20,000 nucleotides of DNA from Deinococcus marmoris (GTDB taxonomy: Bacteria > Deinococcota > Deinococci > Deinococcales > Deinococcaceae): assembly GCF_001949125.1 (NCBI RefSeq), contig NZ_MSTI01000076.1:1-20000 (forward strand). Direction: 5' to 3'. This document shows positions 1 to 10,988 of this stretch, piece by piece. Each line of letters begins with the position of its first letter. The stretch's first letter is position 1. Under the pieces are notes generated by a model, which saw only the letters and a list, made by a program, of their open reading frames with translations, made no database searches and had not been told where the DNA came from. The translations under genes and the position numbers were made by a program.

Positions 1-1154
<1,154 letters not shown>

Positions 1155-1173
1155 GCGGAACAGATTAAGGAAT

Positions 1174-1215
1174 GGGGGAGAGGCCAGCCGCGCCTCTCCC
1201 TTTCCCATTTCTTTA
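1174..1215 (+). terminator. Rho-independent terminator after the secreted-protein gene
   Basis: A perfect 9-bp G+C-rich stem (1176-1184 with 1192-1200) has a 7-nt loop and is followed by a pyrimidine-rich stretch with TTT runs. It lies about 20 bp after the stop codon at 1154. The T tract is interrupted by C, so it is not textbook. Confidence 0.7.
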
Positions 1216-1248
1216 GCGCCTCCCCACGGCCCCCCAACGCGGGCGGGC

Positions 1249-1254
1249 TAGGGT
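1249..1254 (+). promoter_or_regulatory. -10 box TAGGGT of a probable leaderless transcript (CBS gene)
   Basis: TAGGGT ends 6 nt before the ATG at 1261, placing the transcription start at or next to the start codon. No Shine-Dalgarno sequence fits in that space. No clear -35 box is visible. Confidence 0.55.
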
Positions 1255-1260
1255 GACCCT

Positions 1261-1677
1261 ATGACCACTTTGAAAGACATCATGACCCCGGACCTGACCA
1301 CCGTGGACACCCGCGCCACCCTTAAAGAAGTCGCCACCCACATGAAGGAACAGGGCATCGGCAACGTGCTGATCATGGACGGCGACATGCTGACCGGAAT
1401 CATCACGGACCGCGACATCGTGGTGCGCGCCGTCGCCTACGGCCACGATTTCGGCACCCCGGCCAGCGATTACGCCACGGGGGACGTGTTCACCATGACG
1501 GGCGATACCACGGTGGAGGAAGCTGCCCGCGAGATGTCTCACCGTCAGCTCCGCCGCCTGCCCGTCACCGAGGGCAGCAAGGTGGTGGGCATCGTCAGCC
1601 TGGGCGATCTGGCCGTGCGGGCGCAGACGGGTGTGGATGAAACGGCTCTGAAGGGAATCAGCCAGCCGACGAGCTGA
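1261..1677 (+). CDS. CBS-domain pair protein
   Basis: This 138-residue protein consists almost entirely of two CBS motifs, roughly residues 1-60 and 70-128. The first contains IMTPDLTTVD and a GIITDRDIV core; the second contains a VEEAAREMSHRQLRRLPV helix-strand and VVGIVSLGDLA. A pair of CBS motifs folds into a Bateman module that typically binds adenosyl nucleotides (AMP, ATP, SAM) and acts as an energy or ligand sensor. No attached enzymatic or membrane domain is present, so it is a stand-alone module whose partner is unknown. The start is fixed by the -10 box 6 nt upstream and by the first CBS motif beginning at residue 5. It is probably monocistronic: the SDR gene downstream has its own -10 box, and a short inverted repeat lies between them. 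Confidence 0.92.
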   Translation: MTTLKDIMTPDLTTVDTRATLKEVATHMKEQGIGNVLIMDGDMLTGIITDRDIVVRAVAYGHDFGTPASDYATGDVFTMTGDTTVEEAAREMSHRQLRRLPVTEGSKVVGIVSLGDLAVRAQTGVDETALKGISQPTS

Positions 1678-1693
1678 TTTCTTCGCTTCAGGC

Positions 1694-1727
1694 AGCGGCC
1701 ACCTTCTGCACTGGAGGGTCGGCCGCT
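1694..1727. repeat. Inverted repeat between the CBS and SDR genes
   Basis: AGCGGCC at 1694-1700 is repeated in inverse as GGCCGCT at 1721-1727 with a 20-nt loop. There is no T run after it. It may be a weak terminator for the CBS gene or an operator just upstream of the SDR -10 box. The sequence does not decide which, and chance is possible. Confidence 0.3.
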
Positions 1728-1752
1728 TGCCGTTGTCCACATCCCGGAGGCG

Positions 1753-1758
1753 TAAGCT
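1753..1758 (+). promoter_or_regulatory. -10 box TAAGCT of a probable leaderless transcript (SDR gene)
   Basis: TAAGCT ends 7 nt before the ATG at 1766. This decides the start: the TTG at 1727 in the same frame lies upstream of the -10 box and would not be in such a transcript. The same hexamer at the same spacing precedes the LapA-like gene at 11914. Confidence 0.55.
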
Positions 1759-1765
1759 CGGATCC

Positions 1766-2728
1766 ATGACCACCATTGCCAGTCCACTCGCGCCGCGTGC
1801 CACCGCCCTCGAAGTCGTTCAGGGGATCAACCTGACCGGGAAGACCGCCGTGATTACTGGCGCATCTTCCGGCATCGGCGTCGAGACGGCCCGCGCACTG
1901 CTGTCGGCGGGGGCGTCGGTGATCCTGGCTGTTCGGGACACGGAGAAGGGCGAGAAGATCGCTGCCGAACTCCGTGAATCGACAGGGAATCAGAATGCCC
2001 AGGTCATCGAGCTGGACCTCGCCTCGCTGGCCCAGGTGCGCGAGGGGGCGGCGCGGATTCTGGCGGCGGCCCCCGCAATCCATATGCTGATCAACAACGC
2101 GGGCATCATGGCGACGCCGCAGGGCCAGACCCCGGACGGCTTCGAGACGCAGTTCGGCACCAACCACCTGGGCCACTTCCTGCTAACCGGGTTGCTGATG
2201 CCCGCCCTGCTGGCCGCCGCGCCGTCCCGCGTGGTGGCCCTGAGCAGCAGTGGCCACCGCCGCAGCGATATCGTCTGGGACGACATCAACTTTGAAAGCC
2301 GCCCCTATGACCGCTGGGACGCCTACGGCCAGAGCAAGACCGCCAATGCCCTGTTCGCCGTGGGCCTGACGCAGAAGTACGGCGCGCAGGGCGTGACCGC
2401 CAACGCCGTCCACCCCGGCGGCATCATGACCGGATTGCAGAAGTTTGTCCCGGTGGAGGAACAGCGTGCGATGGGCTGGCAGGACGAGTCGGGCAAGCTG
2501 AATGCCGTGTTCAAAACCACGGAAGAAGGCGCGTCCACCACTGTCTGGGCCGCCACCTCGCCGCAACTGGAAGGCGTGGGTGGGCTGTTCCTCGAAGACC
2601 TTCAGGAAAGCACGCCGCTGGACCCGCAGAACCCGGACCCGATGTTCGGCCACAAGCCCTATGCCCGCGATTCAGAGAGTGCGGCGCGGCTGTGGACGCT
2701 GAGCGAGGGACTGGTGGGTCTGCAATAG
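1766..2728 (+). CDS. Short-chain dehydrogenase/reductase (SDR), retinol-dehydrogenase-like
   Basis: The 320-residue protein has the classical SDR signatures: TGASSGIG (NAD(P)-binding Rossmann loop, about residues 28-35), a conserved INNAG about 70 residues later, a Ser in VALSSSGHR and the catalytic pair in YGQSK. It continues with a NAVHPGGIMTGL segment. The general layout, including FGTNHLGHFLLTGLL, resembles the retinol dehydrogenase/WW-domain-oxidoreductase-like branch of bacterial SDRs, which reduce or oxidise alcohol/carbonyl groups. The substrate cannot be predicted. It is longer than a minimal 250-residue SDR because of an N-terminal extension of about 20 residues and a C-terminal tail, both usual for this branch. 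It converges on tsaB with only 7 bp between the stop codons and no visible terminator, so the two transcripts probably overlap. Confidence 0.92.
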   Translation: MTTIASPLAPRATALEVVQGINLTGKTAVITGASSGIGVETARALLSAGASVILAVRDTEKGEKIAAELRESTGNQNAQVIELDLASLAQVREGAARILAAAPAIHMLINNAGIMATPQGQTPDGFETQFGTNHLGHFLLTGLLMPALLAAAPSRVVALSSSGHRRSDIVWDDINFESRPYDRWDAYGQSKTANALFAVGLTQKYGAQGVTANAVHPGGIMTGLQKFVPVEEQRAMGWQDESGKLNAVFKTTEEGASTTVWAATSPQLEGVGGLFLEDLQESTPLDPQNPDPMFGHKPYARDSESAARLWTLSEGLVGLQ

Positions 2729-2735
2729 AGCTGCG

Positions 2736-3290
2736 CTACAGGTAGGCCAGCGCCCATTCCTTCTGCCCATGCCTCAGCCCCGCTTCCAGCAATGCTAAAC
2801 CATCGGGCGCGAGGTCCTGCTGGTGGGGCAGCGGGCCGATCAGCGCCTGAAAGTCCTCCAGACTGAATTTCTGCGGGGCGTGGCGAACACTTTCCACCGC
2901 CCCGTTCCTGACCTCATAGACCGCGCCGTAGACGTTGCCCTTGCGGGCGTCCAGCGAGACGGCCTGAGCGTTTTCACCTCTGACCAGACCTTCCAGGGTG
3001 GGGACTCCGCGCACCGCCGCGCCCCAGACGCGTCCCAGCCCCAGCGCGTAACTGGCCCCCACCCGCACGCCGGTATAGGAGCCGGGGCCAGTGCCGATGA
3101 CGATCAGATCGGCGCGAAAGGGCAGGCCCGCCTCCGCAAACAACTGGCGCGTGGCGGCGGGCAATTCCTCGGCGTGCGCCCGGCCCACTTCTCTGGAGGA
3201 CGCCACTTCTCCTCCCTCCCAGCGCAGGGCCAGGGTTAGGTAGGGGGTGGCGGTGTCCAGGGTCAGAACGACTTGAGCGGGGGCGGTCAT
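2736..3290 (-). CDS. tsaB: tRNA threonylcarbamoyladenosine biosynthesis protein TsaB
   Basis: The 184-residue product starts with LTLDTATPYLTLAL (the ASKHA phosphate-1-like strand) and has the family signature GTGPGSYTGVRVG around residues 67-79, followed by a segment corresponding to the TsaB LDARKGNVYGA motif. TsaB is a catalytically inactive TsaD paralogue that, with TsaD and TsaE, transfers the threonylcarbamoyl group to A37 of ANN-decoding tRNAs (t6A). It is somewhat shorter than the 220-230 residues of many TsaB proteins, with a reduced C-terminal part. The ATG at 3290 is preferred over an in-frame start 23 codons upstream because a TACAAT box lies 8 nt before it and the conserved domain begins at once. 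No tsaD, tsaE or rimI is adjacent. Confidence 0.93.
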   Translation of the reverse strand: MTAPAQVVLTLDTATPYLTLALRWEGGEVASSREVGRAHAEELPAATRQLFAEAGLPFRADLIVIGTGPGSYTGVRVGASYALGLGRVWGAAVRGVPTLEGLVRGENAQAVSLDARKGNVYGAVYEVRNGAVESVRHAPQKFSLEDFQALIGPLPHQQDLAPDGLALLEAGLRHGQKEWALAYL

Positions 3291-3298
3291 CGCCGGGC

Positions 3299-3304
3299 AT
3301 TGTA
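3299..3304 (-). promoter_or_regulatory. -10 box TACAAT of a probable leaderless transcript (tsaB)
   Basis: On the minus strand TACAAT ends 8 nt before the ATG at 3290. It matches the TATAAT consensus at five of six positions. There is no Shine-Dalgarno sequence. It decides the tsaB start. Confidence 0.6.
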
Positions 3305-3361
3305 GGGCCGACGCAGCGCCCGACATGAAGGTTGTTACCCCGGCGGGAACGTGACGCATAT

Positions 3362-3390
3362 CTGACCGCTTGAGGCGGCGGTGCTATCCT
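3362..3390 (+). promoter_or_regulatory. gltA promoter: CTGACC - 17 bp - TATCCT
   Basis: The -35-like box CTGACC (3362-3367) is separated by 17 bp from TATCCT (3385-3390), which ends 8 nt before the ATG at 3399. This is one of the few promoters in the window with both boxes recognisable. The mRNA is predicted to be leaderless or nearly so. The in-frame GTG at 3381 lies upstream of the -10 box and is rejected as start. Confidence 0.6.
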
Positions 3391-3398
3391 CGGCTATC

Positions 3399-4532
<1,134 letters not shown>

Positions 4533-4552
4533 GCGAAGCGCCAGAAAAATTT

Positions 4553-4583
4553 ATCCCCCTCTCGGATCTGGGAGGGGGATTTT
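4553..4583 (+). terminator. Rho-independent terminator of gltA
   Basis: A 9-bp stem ATCCCCCTC (4553-4561) pairs with GAGGGGGAT (4572-4580) around a 10-nt loop and runs directly into a T tract. An A run on the left side would also give some activity on the minus strand. Confidence 0.85.
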
Positions 4584-4636
4584 CTGATCTCTGGGAGAGA
4601 ATTGGAGCGATAGGGCCGTCCGCCTGTGTCTTGCTT

Positions 4637-4684
4637 GAGGACCGAAGAGAATTACTTTTCGTGACCGCTCAGCGGTTGGTCCTC
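4637..4684 (-). repeat. Inverted repeat at the 3' end of dnaG, possible weak terminator
   Basis: GAGGACC (4637-4643) is repeated inversely as GGTCCTC (4678-4684). Between the arms is a smaller palindrome ACCGC-TCA-GCGGT (4664-4676). It begins 5 bp beyond the dnaG stop codon. No clear T run follows on the minus strand, so termination is only a guess. Confidence 0.35.
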
Positions 4685-4688
4685 TGCT

Positions 4689-6464
<1,776 letters not shown>

Positions 6465-6470
6465 GTGTCC

Positions 6471-6478
6471 TCACCTCC
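6471..6478 (-). promoter_or_regulatory. Ribosome binding site of dnaG
   Basis: GGAGGTGA on the minus strand lies 6 nt before the dnaG ATG at 6464. It is one of the few clear Shine-Dalgarno sequences in the window and fixes the start. Confidence 0.75.
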
Positions 6479-6539
6479 CCGTCAGGCCGCGAAGGCCACC
6501 CGCCCAGAGAGGGGGGCAGCCGTTCAGGCATGATCTCGT

Positions 6540-6545
6540 AGTGTA
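6540..6545 (-). promoter_or_regulatory. Possible -10 box TACACT for dnaG
   Basis: TACACT on the minus strand would give a leader of roughly 70 nt before dnaG, consistent with the Shine-Dalgarno sequence there. No good -35 box is seen, so this is tentative. The rest of the 250-bp gap between dnaG and the gene at 6716 contains a TATAAC (6648-6653) but no recognisable gene. Confidence 0.3.
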
Positions 6546-6715
6546 CGCCTCCGGGGTATGCCACTGCTAGAGGGCAAAAAGGCCGTGCTGCACGCGGTAA
6601 ATCATGAGAGTCTGGTCCAATGTCGGCTAGGAGGGGGTTGCGCCACGTATAACGTTTTTCCCCGCCCCGCGCTCATCCCCCGCATGGGCGCAGGCGGCAA
6701 GCTGGGGACCGCGTT

Positions 6716-7153
6716 ATGCCTGCCCTTGGCGATCCTCCCAACTACAGCACCCCCCGGACGCTGGGGCTGGCGCTGGTCAGCGTGCTGGGTTCGCTGGCCC
6801 ATTTCACGCTGGGCGCGCTGGATTACGAGCATGTCAGCCGCTACCTGGGGCTGGCGGTGATGCTGCTGGCCGGGCTGCTGCTGGTCTTCGGCATCCTGAC
6901 CCTGATCCGTTACGCCGAGGCGATCACGTCCATGCACGATCCGCACGCCCGCACCCCGATGTACGACACCCCGCACGAGGGCCTGACCTATCGCGTGGGC
7001 GTGGGCCTGAACGCCCTGGCTGCCGCGTCGGCGCTGGCCTGGGCAGTGGGCGGCGAGCTGCCGTTGTGGCATCTGGCCGCCGCGCTGGTCAACGTCTACG
7101 CGGCGTATCTGGCGTGGCAGACCCGTCCGGTCCGGGAGGCAGAGGCACCGTAA
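6716..7153 (+). CDS. Small membrane protein with four predicted helices, function unknown
   Basis: The 145-residue protein is not recognised. It shows four hydrophobic stretches long enough to span the membrane: about residues 14-34, 42-63, 92-111 and 112-132. A hydrophilic loop (about 64-90) between helices 2 and 3 contains a His/Arg/Asp-rich segment, MHDPHARTPMYD. The C-terminus (TRPVREAEAP) is short and charged. Codon use is typical of the window. The ATG at 6716 has only a weak GGGGA 7 nt upstream and no close -10 box, so the start is less certain than elsewhere. It is divergent from dnaG and separated by 117 bp from the next upstream ORF, which has its own -10 box. The hydrophobicity pattern gives good support that it is real, but says nothing of function. 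Confidence 0.75.
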   Translation: MPALGDPPNYSTPRTLGLALVSVLGSLAHFTLGALDYEHVSRYLGLAVMLLAGLLLVFGILTLIRYAEAITSMHDPHARTPMYDTPHEGLTYRVGVGLNALAAASALAWAVGGELPLWHLAAALVNVYAAYLAWQTRPVREAEAP

Positions 7154-7255
7154 CTGGGGGTTTTTCTATGCGCTGGTACGGCGAATCTGGCAGGTCATCC
7201 GCCCCGCGCCTCTTCATGCCGCAAGGCTGTCACGTTCCAGTGCGGCGGCGTCCTC

Positions 7256-7261
7256 TAGACT
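7256..7261 (+). promoter_or_regulatory. -10 box TAGACT ahead of the upstream ORF of the GGDEF gene
   Basis: TAGACT ends 9 nt before the ATG at 7271. A transcript from it would start at about that ATG and carry only the short upstream ORF before the large gene. The identical hexamer precedes the DUF3006-like gene at 16049. Confidence 0.5.
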
Positions 7262-7270
7262 GAGAACATT

Positions 7271-7339
7271 ATGAACCACACCACCCTGACCGCTCCTGTG
7301 CCCGGTGGGCTGGGACCGCGTTCGTCTTCTCATGAGTGA
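7271..7339 (+). CDS. Putative leaderless 22-codon upstream ORF overlapping the GGDEF/STAND gene
   Basis: An ATG at 7271, 9 nt after the TAGACT box, opens a 22-codon frame that ends with TGA at 7337-7339. Its stop overlaps the start of the large downstream gene in ATGAGTGA (7332-7339). The peptide begins MNHTTLTAPV, is Pro/Gly/Ser-rich and has no recognisable domain. The downstream ATG lacks a Shine-Dalgarno sequence, so translation of this leader and termination-reinitiation would explain how the 1192-residue protein is made. It could also be a chance ORF between promoter and gene; this is inference from position only. Confidence 0.4.
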   Translation: MNHTTLTAPVPGGLGPRSSSHE

Positions 7340-10300
7340 AACAGGCGGCCAGGACGTGTGGTCTGGTTTGCCGCCCGCCGTGACGCAGGGCGGGGACGAT
7401 CTGACCGGATTGCCGACGCGTCTGGCCTTTATGGGCCACCTTCAGGAGCTGTGCGCGGCAGGCCGGGGCAGTCTGCTGCTGTGCGATCTGGACTATCTCA
7501 AGCTGATCAACGACACCCTGGGCCACCCGGCGGGCGACGCGGCGATCCGGGCGGTGGCCGACATCCTGCGGGACCGCCTGCATCCCGGCTGGCAGGCGTA
7601 CCGGCTGGGCGGAGACGAGTTCGCGGTGCTGGCCCCGGTGGACGCCGCTGAACTGGCGGGCTGGGCCAGTGCGTCAATGACAGCGCTGGCGGCGCGGCCC
7701 GGAGAGCCGTTGCAGCCCACTTTGCGGCCCCCATTGCGACTCAGCGCCGGGGTGATCGGCATTCCGCCCCGGAGTACGCCCCAGCGTGTGCTGGCCGGGG
7801 TGGACCGGCGGCTGTACGCGGCCAAGCGGCGGGGCCGGGGCCGTCTGGTGGGTGATGACGATGCCCCCGGTCAGGGCGACCACCACCAGCGTCTGCTGGA
7901 GCGCGACGAGGCGCTGGGACGCCTGACCACCCGTTTGCAGGCGGCGCTGACCAGCGCGCACGAGGGACCGGTGGCGCAGACCGTGGTGGAGGTCCGCGCT
8001 GGCCCTGGCGGCGGCCTGAGCGCCTTTCTGCGGGTGGCGGAGCGGGCGGCGCGGCTGCTGGGCTACCAAACGCTGCGAATTCAGGGGGACCGGGGGCGGC
8101 GGCTCAGGCAGTACGGGGCGTGGGCGACGGCCACCCTGGACGGCGATCCCGTCAACGGTCCTGCGGGCAGCGCCCTGGACCATGAGCTGAGCGGCGCAGA
8201 CTTGAACGGTGCAGCGCTGGATGCGGAAAGGCCGTGGCGGCTGCCGGACATGCTGCCCCCCCTGGACCGGCCACTGGCGCTGCTGCTGGACTGCCCCGAG
8301 GACTTCGATCCGCATACCCTGGAAGCCATCGGCCCATTGCGGGCCGCCGCCCGCGTGTGTGTGCTGGGCAGTGCCGTCCCGTCTCCAGAACCTCCTTCCA
8401 CGGTTCTGGCAGATGGGGCGGACCGGCGGGTTATCCGGCTGCCGCCCCTGTCGGAAGGCGCGGTGGGCGTGATGGGCGGCCTGCTGTGCGGCGCGCCGCT
8501 GGCCGGTCCGGTCCAGACCTGGCTGGCCCGCCGCTCCGGGGGCGCTCCAGCCGAAGTCGGGCGCTGGCTGGGGGCGCTGCTGCTGGAAGCCCGGCTGCGC
8601 CATGAGGACCCTGTGCGGCTGGTAGACCCCGTGCGGCTGGTGGACCCGGCGCGACTGGCGGCCCCGGAGGCAGGGGGCGACTGGCAGTGGAGTGCGGCGC
8701 GGCACCTGAACCGGCCCACGCACCATGACCGCTCGTATCTGTGGGGCCACCCCGCGCTGTTCCAGACGGCGGTGAATGCCCTGCGGCGCGGCCCGTTCGT
8801 CGTGTTGACGGGACCGGCGGGGCGGGGCCGCACCCGGCTGGCCGAACAACTGCTGATGGAATGCGCCTCGCAGGCTTCCGGGGGGGCGTGGGCGGTTTCA
8901 TTGGCCGGCATAGGCTGCACGGAGGAACTGCTGAGTCGGCTGGCCCAGACCCTGCTGGGACAGCCGGCGGACCTGGGCGGGCTGCAAAGCGTGGGCCGTC
9001 TGCTGGCCCGGCGGCCCACGCTGCTGCTGCTGGACGATCTGCCGCCGGGCGTGGGCAGCGCCGCCCTGGAGCAGCTCCTCAGTTTTGCGCCGGACACCCG
9101 CATGATCATCACCGCGCCCCACGCGCTGGGTCTGCGCGGTGAGCAGGTGATGGCATTGCCTCCGCTGGAGCCGGAAGTGGTCCGCAAGGCGCTGCGCTCA
9201 CGCGCCCCCGATCTGGCGGCGGCGCTGGCTGACCGCGCTGTCGATTGGGTCAGGGGCGATCCGGCGCGGTTTCAGGACGTGCTGCGGGTGCTGAGCATCG
9301 ATCTGTCCGGGGGCCTGCTGGAAGGGCTGCTTGACCGATCACCTGCTCACGCCGGGTCAACGGGTGGCCTGCCGCTGGGCGTAGCAGAACGCTGTGCGCT
9401 GGCCACGCTGGGGCTGTTCAGCGACGTGTTCAGCCTGCCGTGGGCGCAGGCGGTCAGCGGGGCCTCGCCGCTGATGCTCGCGGGGCTGTCTCAGCACGGC
9501 TATCTGGTGCCCGTCGGGCAGGGCCTCTACCGCCTGTCGGGGGGGCTGGAGCTGGAGGGAATGGGAGAAGTCGGACCGGCTTCAGGTGGGCAGGGTCCAA
9601 GTGGGCAGGGTACAGAGCAACCCGCGCCCTCTGCCTTTCTGCGGCTGGGCCGTCGCCGCGCCCTGGCCGAGCTGGGCCGCGTTCTCACCCCGCCTGCCCC
9701 GGCCCAGTACCGTGAGTGGCTGGCCCGGCTGGACACCGCTTATATCTCGCTGCGCTCCTTGCTGACCGGTCTGCTGCGGCGCGGGCTGCCGCGCTCTGGC
9801 CTGGAGGCCGCGCTGGTGAACGCCGTGGTGGCCCTGAATCCCTACCGCATCTCCCGCACCTATTTTCTGGACGCCCGCGCCGATCTGGAGCAGGTGCTGC
9901 GGTCCAGTGGCCCTGCCGACCAGACTTCCGAACGGCCTCCTGTGCTGGACAGTTCCGCCCTGTCTGCTGCCCAGCTTGCCGGGGTGCGGCTGGCGCTGGC
10001 CCGGGTGCTTCAGCATCTGGGCGAGTACGGGTCGGCCAGCGCCCTGACCGCCGCCGTGCAGGCCGATTCGCGCCTCGCGGCCCGGCAGCAGGCCAGTGCC
10101 CTGCTGGTGCAGGGCCGTGTGCTGCACCGCCGCAGCGAGTACGTGGCGGCCCAAGAAACTTTTCGGCAGGCCCAGACCCTGCTGACCCGCAGCCGCGCGT
10201 CCCGCCGCGCTCCCGAACTGCTGGCCCTGGCGCTGGGCGGACAGGCCCGCAGCCTGATCTATCTGGACCAGTTGCCACAGGCCCGCTGCCTGAACACCCG

Positions 10301-10910
10301 CGCGCTGGAGGTTCTGGGACCGGACCGCGAACCCCTGATCCGCGCCTTGCTGCTGAACACTGCCGCCCTGATCGACACCGAGGACCGCAGGCTGGAAGCC
10401 GCCGACGTCTGCCTGCGCGAGGCCCTGCGGCTGCACGGGGACCACGGTGATCGCGAGGGCCAGATCCTGAACCGCATGGGTCTGGCCTGGGTGTGGCTGC
10501 TGCGCGGCGAGGGCGAGAACAGCGTCCGGCTGGGCCGGGAACTGCTGCGGGAAGCGCAGGACGCCGCCCAGGTCTGGGAAATTGCCAATATTCTGCTGAA
10601 TCTGGGCCACGCCGAGCGCCTGTGCGGGCGCGTGGAGACGGCGCGTGCCCACTATCTGGAAGCCGGGAAACTGGTTCAGGAGCAGGACGCGCCCTCGCTG
10701 CATGCCGAACTGCTGGGCGGCCTGGCAGCCTGCGCCCACCAGCAGGACCAACCCGCCGAGGCCCGCCGTCTGCTGGCCCTCGTGCTGGACCATCCGGGCG
10801 CCAATGCCGAGGTGCGACGCTTCTTCGCCCCGTTGCAGGAAACGCTCGCCCAGGCCAGACCAGACGCAGACGAACCGCATTCTGCCGGATCAACGCCAGC
10901 CTCCAGATAA
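7332..10910 (+). CDS. GGDEF diguanylate cyclase fused to tandem STAND-type NTPase modules and TPR-like repeats
   Basis: The 1192-residue protein opens with a GGDEF domain (about 22-165): DLTGLPTRLAF, DLDYLKLINDTLGHPAGD, and an intact GGDEF signature at 93-97. It should therefore make cyclic di-GMP. No RxxD inhibitory site precedes the signature. Residues about 195-450 resemble an AAA_16/STAND ATPase that has lost its P-loop lysine: AGPGGGLS at 223-230, LALLLDCPED with Asp320 as Walker-B-like, then an L-PPLSEGAV segment. A second NTPase module (about 470-700) has GPAGRGRT (494-501), with Arg500 where Lys is expected, and Walker B LLLLDDLP (Asp568-Asp569). The C-terminus (about 879-1165) is an all-helical series of TPR-like repeats. 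MalT/LuxR-type regulators share the NTPase-TPR plan but end in a DNA-binding domain, absent here. No membrane helix is seen, so it is probably a cytoplasmic sensor. An in-frame GTG at 7305 is an alternative start. Confidence 0.9.
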   Translation: MSETGGQDVWSGLPPAVTQGGDDLTGLPTRLAFMGHLQELCAAGRGSLLLCDLDYLKLINDTLGHPAGDAAIRAVADILRDRLHPGWQAYRLGGDEFAVLAPVDAAELAGWASASMTALAARPGEPLQPTLRPPLRLSAGVIGIPPRSTPQRVLAGVDRRLYAAKRRGRGRLVGDDDAPGQGDHHQRLLERDEALGRLTTRLQAALTSAHEGPVAQTVVEVRAGPGGGLSAFLRVAERAARLLGYQTLRIQGDRGRRLRQYGAWATATLDGDPVNGPAGSALDHELSGADLNGAALDAERPWRLPDMLPPLDRPLALLLDCPEDFDPHTLEAIGPLRAAARVCVLGSAVPSPEPPSTVLADGADRRVIRLPPLSEGAVGVMGGLLCGAPLAGPVQTWLARRSGGAPAEVGRWLGALLLEARLRHEDPVRLVDPVRLVDPARLAAPEAGGDWQWSAARHLNRPTHHDRSYLWGHPALFQTAVNALRRGPFVVLTGPAGRGRTRLAEQLLMECASQASGGAWAVSLAGIGCTEELLSRLAQTLLGQPADLGGLQSVGRLLARRPTLLLLDDLPPGVGSAALEQLLSFAPDTRMIITAPHALGLRGEQVMALPPLEPEVVRKALRSRAPDLAAALADRAVDWVRGDPARFQDVLRVLSIDLSGGLLEGLLDRSPAHAGSTGGLPLGVAERCALATLGLFSDVFSLPWAQAVSGASPLMLAGLSQHGYLVPVGQGLYRLSGGLELEGMGEVGPASGGQGPSGQGTEQPAPSAFLRLGRRRALAELGRVLTPPAPAQYREWLARLDTAYISLRSLLTGLLRRGLPRSGLEAALVNAVVALNPYRISRTYFLDARADLEQVLRSSGPADQTSERPPVLDSSALSAAQLAGVRLALARVLQHLGEYGSASALTAAVQADSRLAARQQASALLVQGRVLHRRSEYVAAQETFRQAQTLLTRSRASRRAPELLALALGGQARSLIYLDQLPQARCLNTRALEVLGPDREPLIRALLLNTAALIDTEDRRLEAADVCLREALRLHGDHGDREGQILNRMGLAWVWLLRGEGENSVRLGRELLREAQDAAQVWEIANILLNLGHAERLCGRVETARAHYLEAGKLVQEQDAPSLHAELLGGLAACAHQQDQPAEARRLLALVLDHPGANAEVRRFFAPLQETLAQARPDADEPHSAGSTPASR
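8607..8660 (+). repeat. Three tandem 18-bp repeats inside the GGDEF/STAND gene
   Basis: Three in-frame copies (8607-8624, 8625-8642, 8643-8660) encode DPVRLV, DPVRLV and DPARLA in the linker between the two NTPase modules. The first two differ only at synonymous positions. They look like a recent slippage expansion, and copy number may vary between strains. Confidence 0.8.
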
Positions 10911-10988
10911 AGGCCCTCCGAAGTCCCGGTGAAGGCCCACTTAACCCCCCATCACGCCGCGCGCCGGGGCAGGGGCGACAGTGAGACC

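Noticed and set aside
7305..7331. GTG 7305 as start of the GGDEF/STAND gene
   Set aside because: It would add nine residues without any ribosome binding site; the ATG at 7332 with the overlap of the upstream ORF is more plausible, though GTG cannot be excluded.
9585..9612. GTGGGCAGGGT repeated twice inside the GGDEF/STAND gene
   Set aside because: It encodes a Gly/Gln/Ser linker, and two copies only fit ordinary low-complexity drift.
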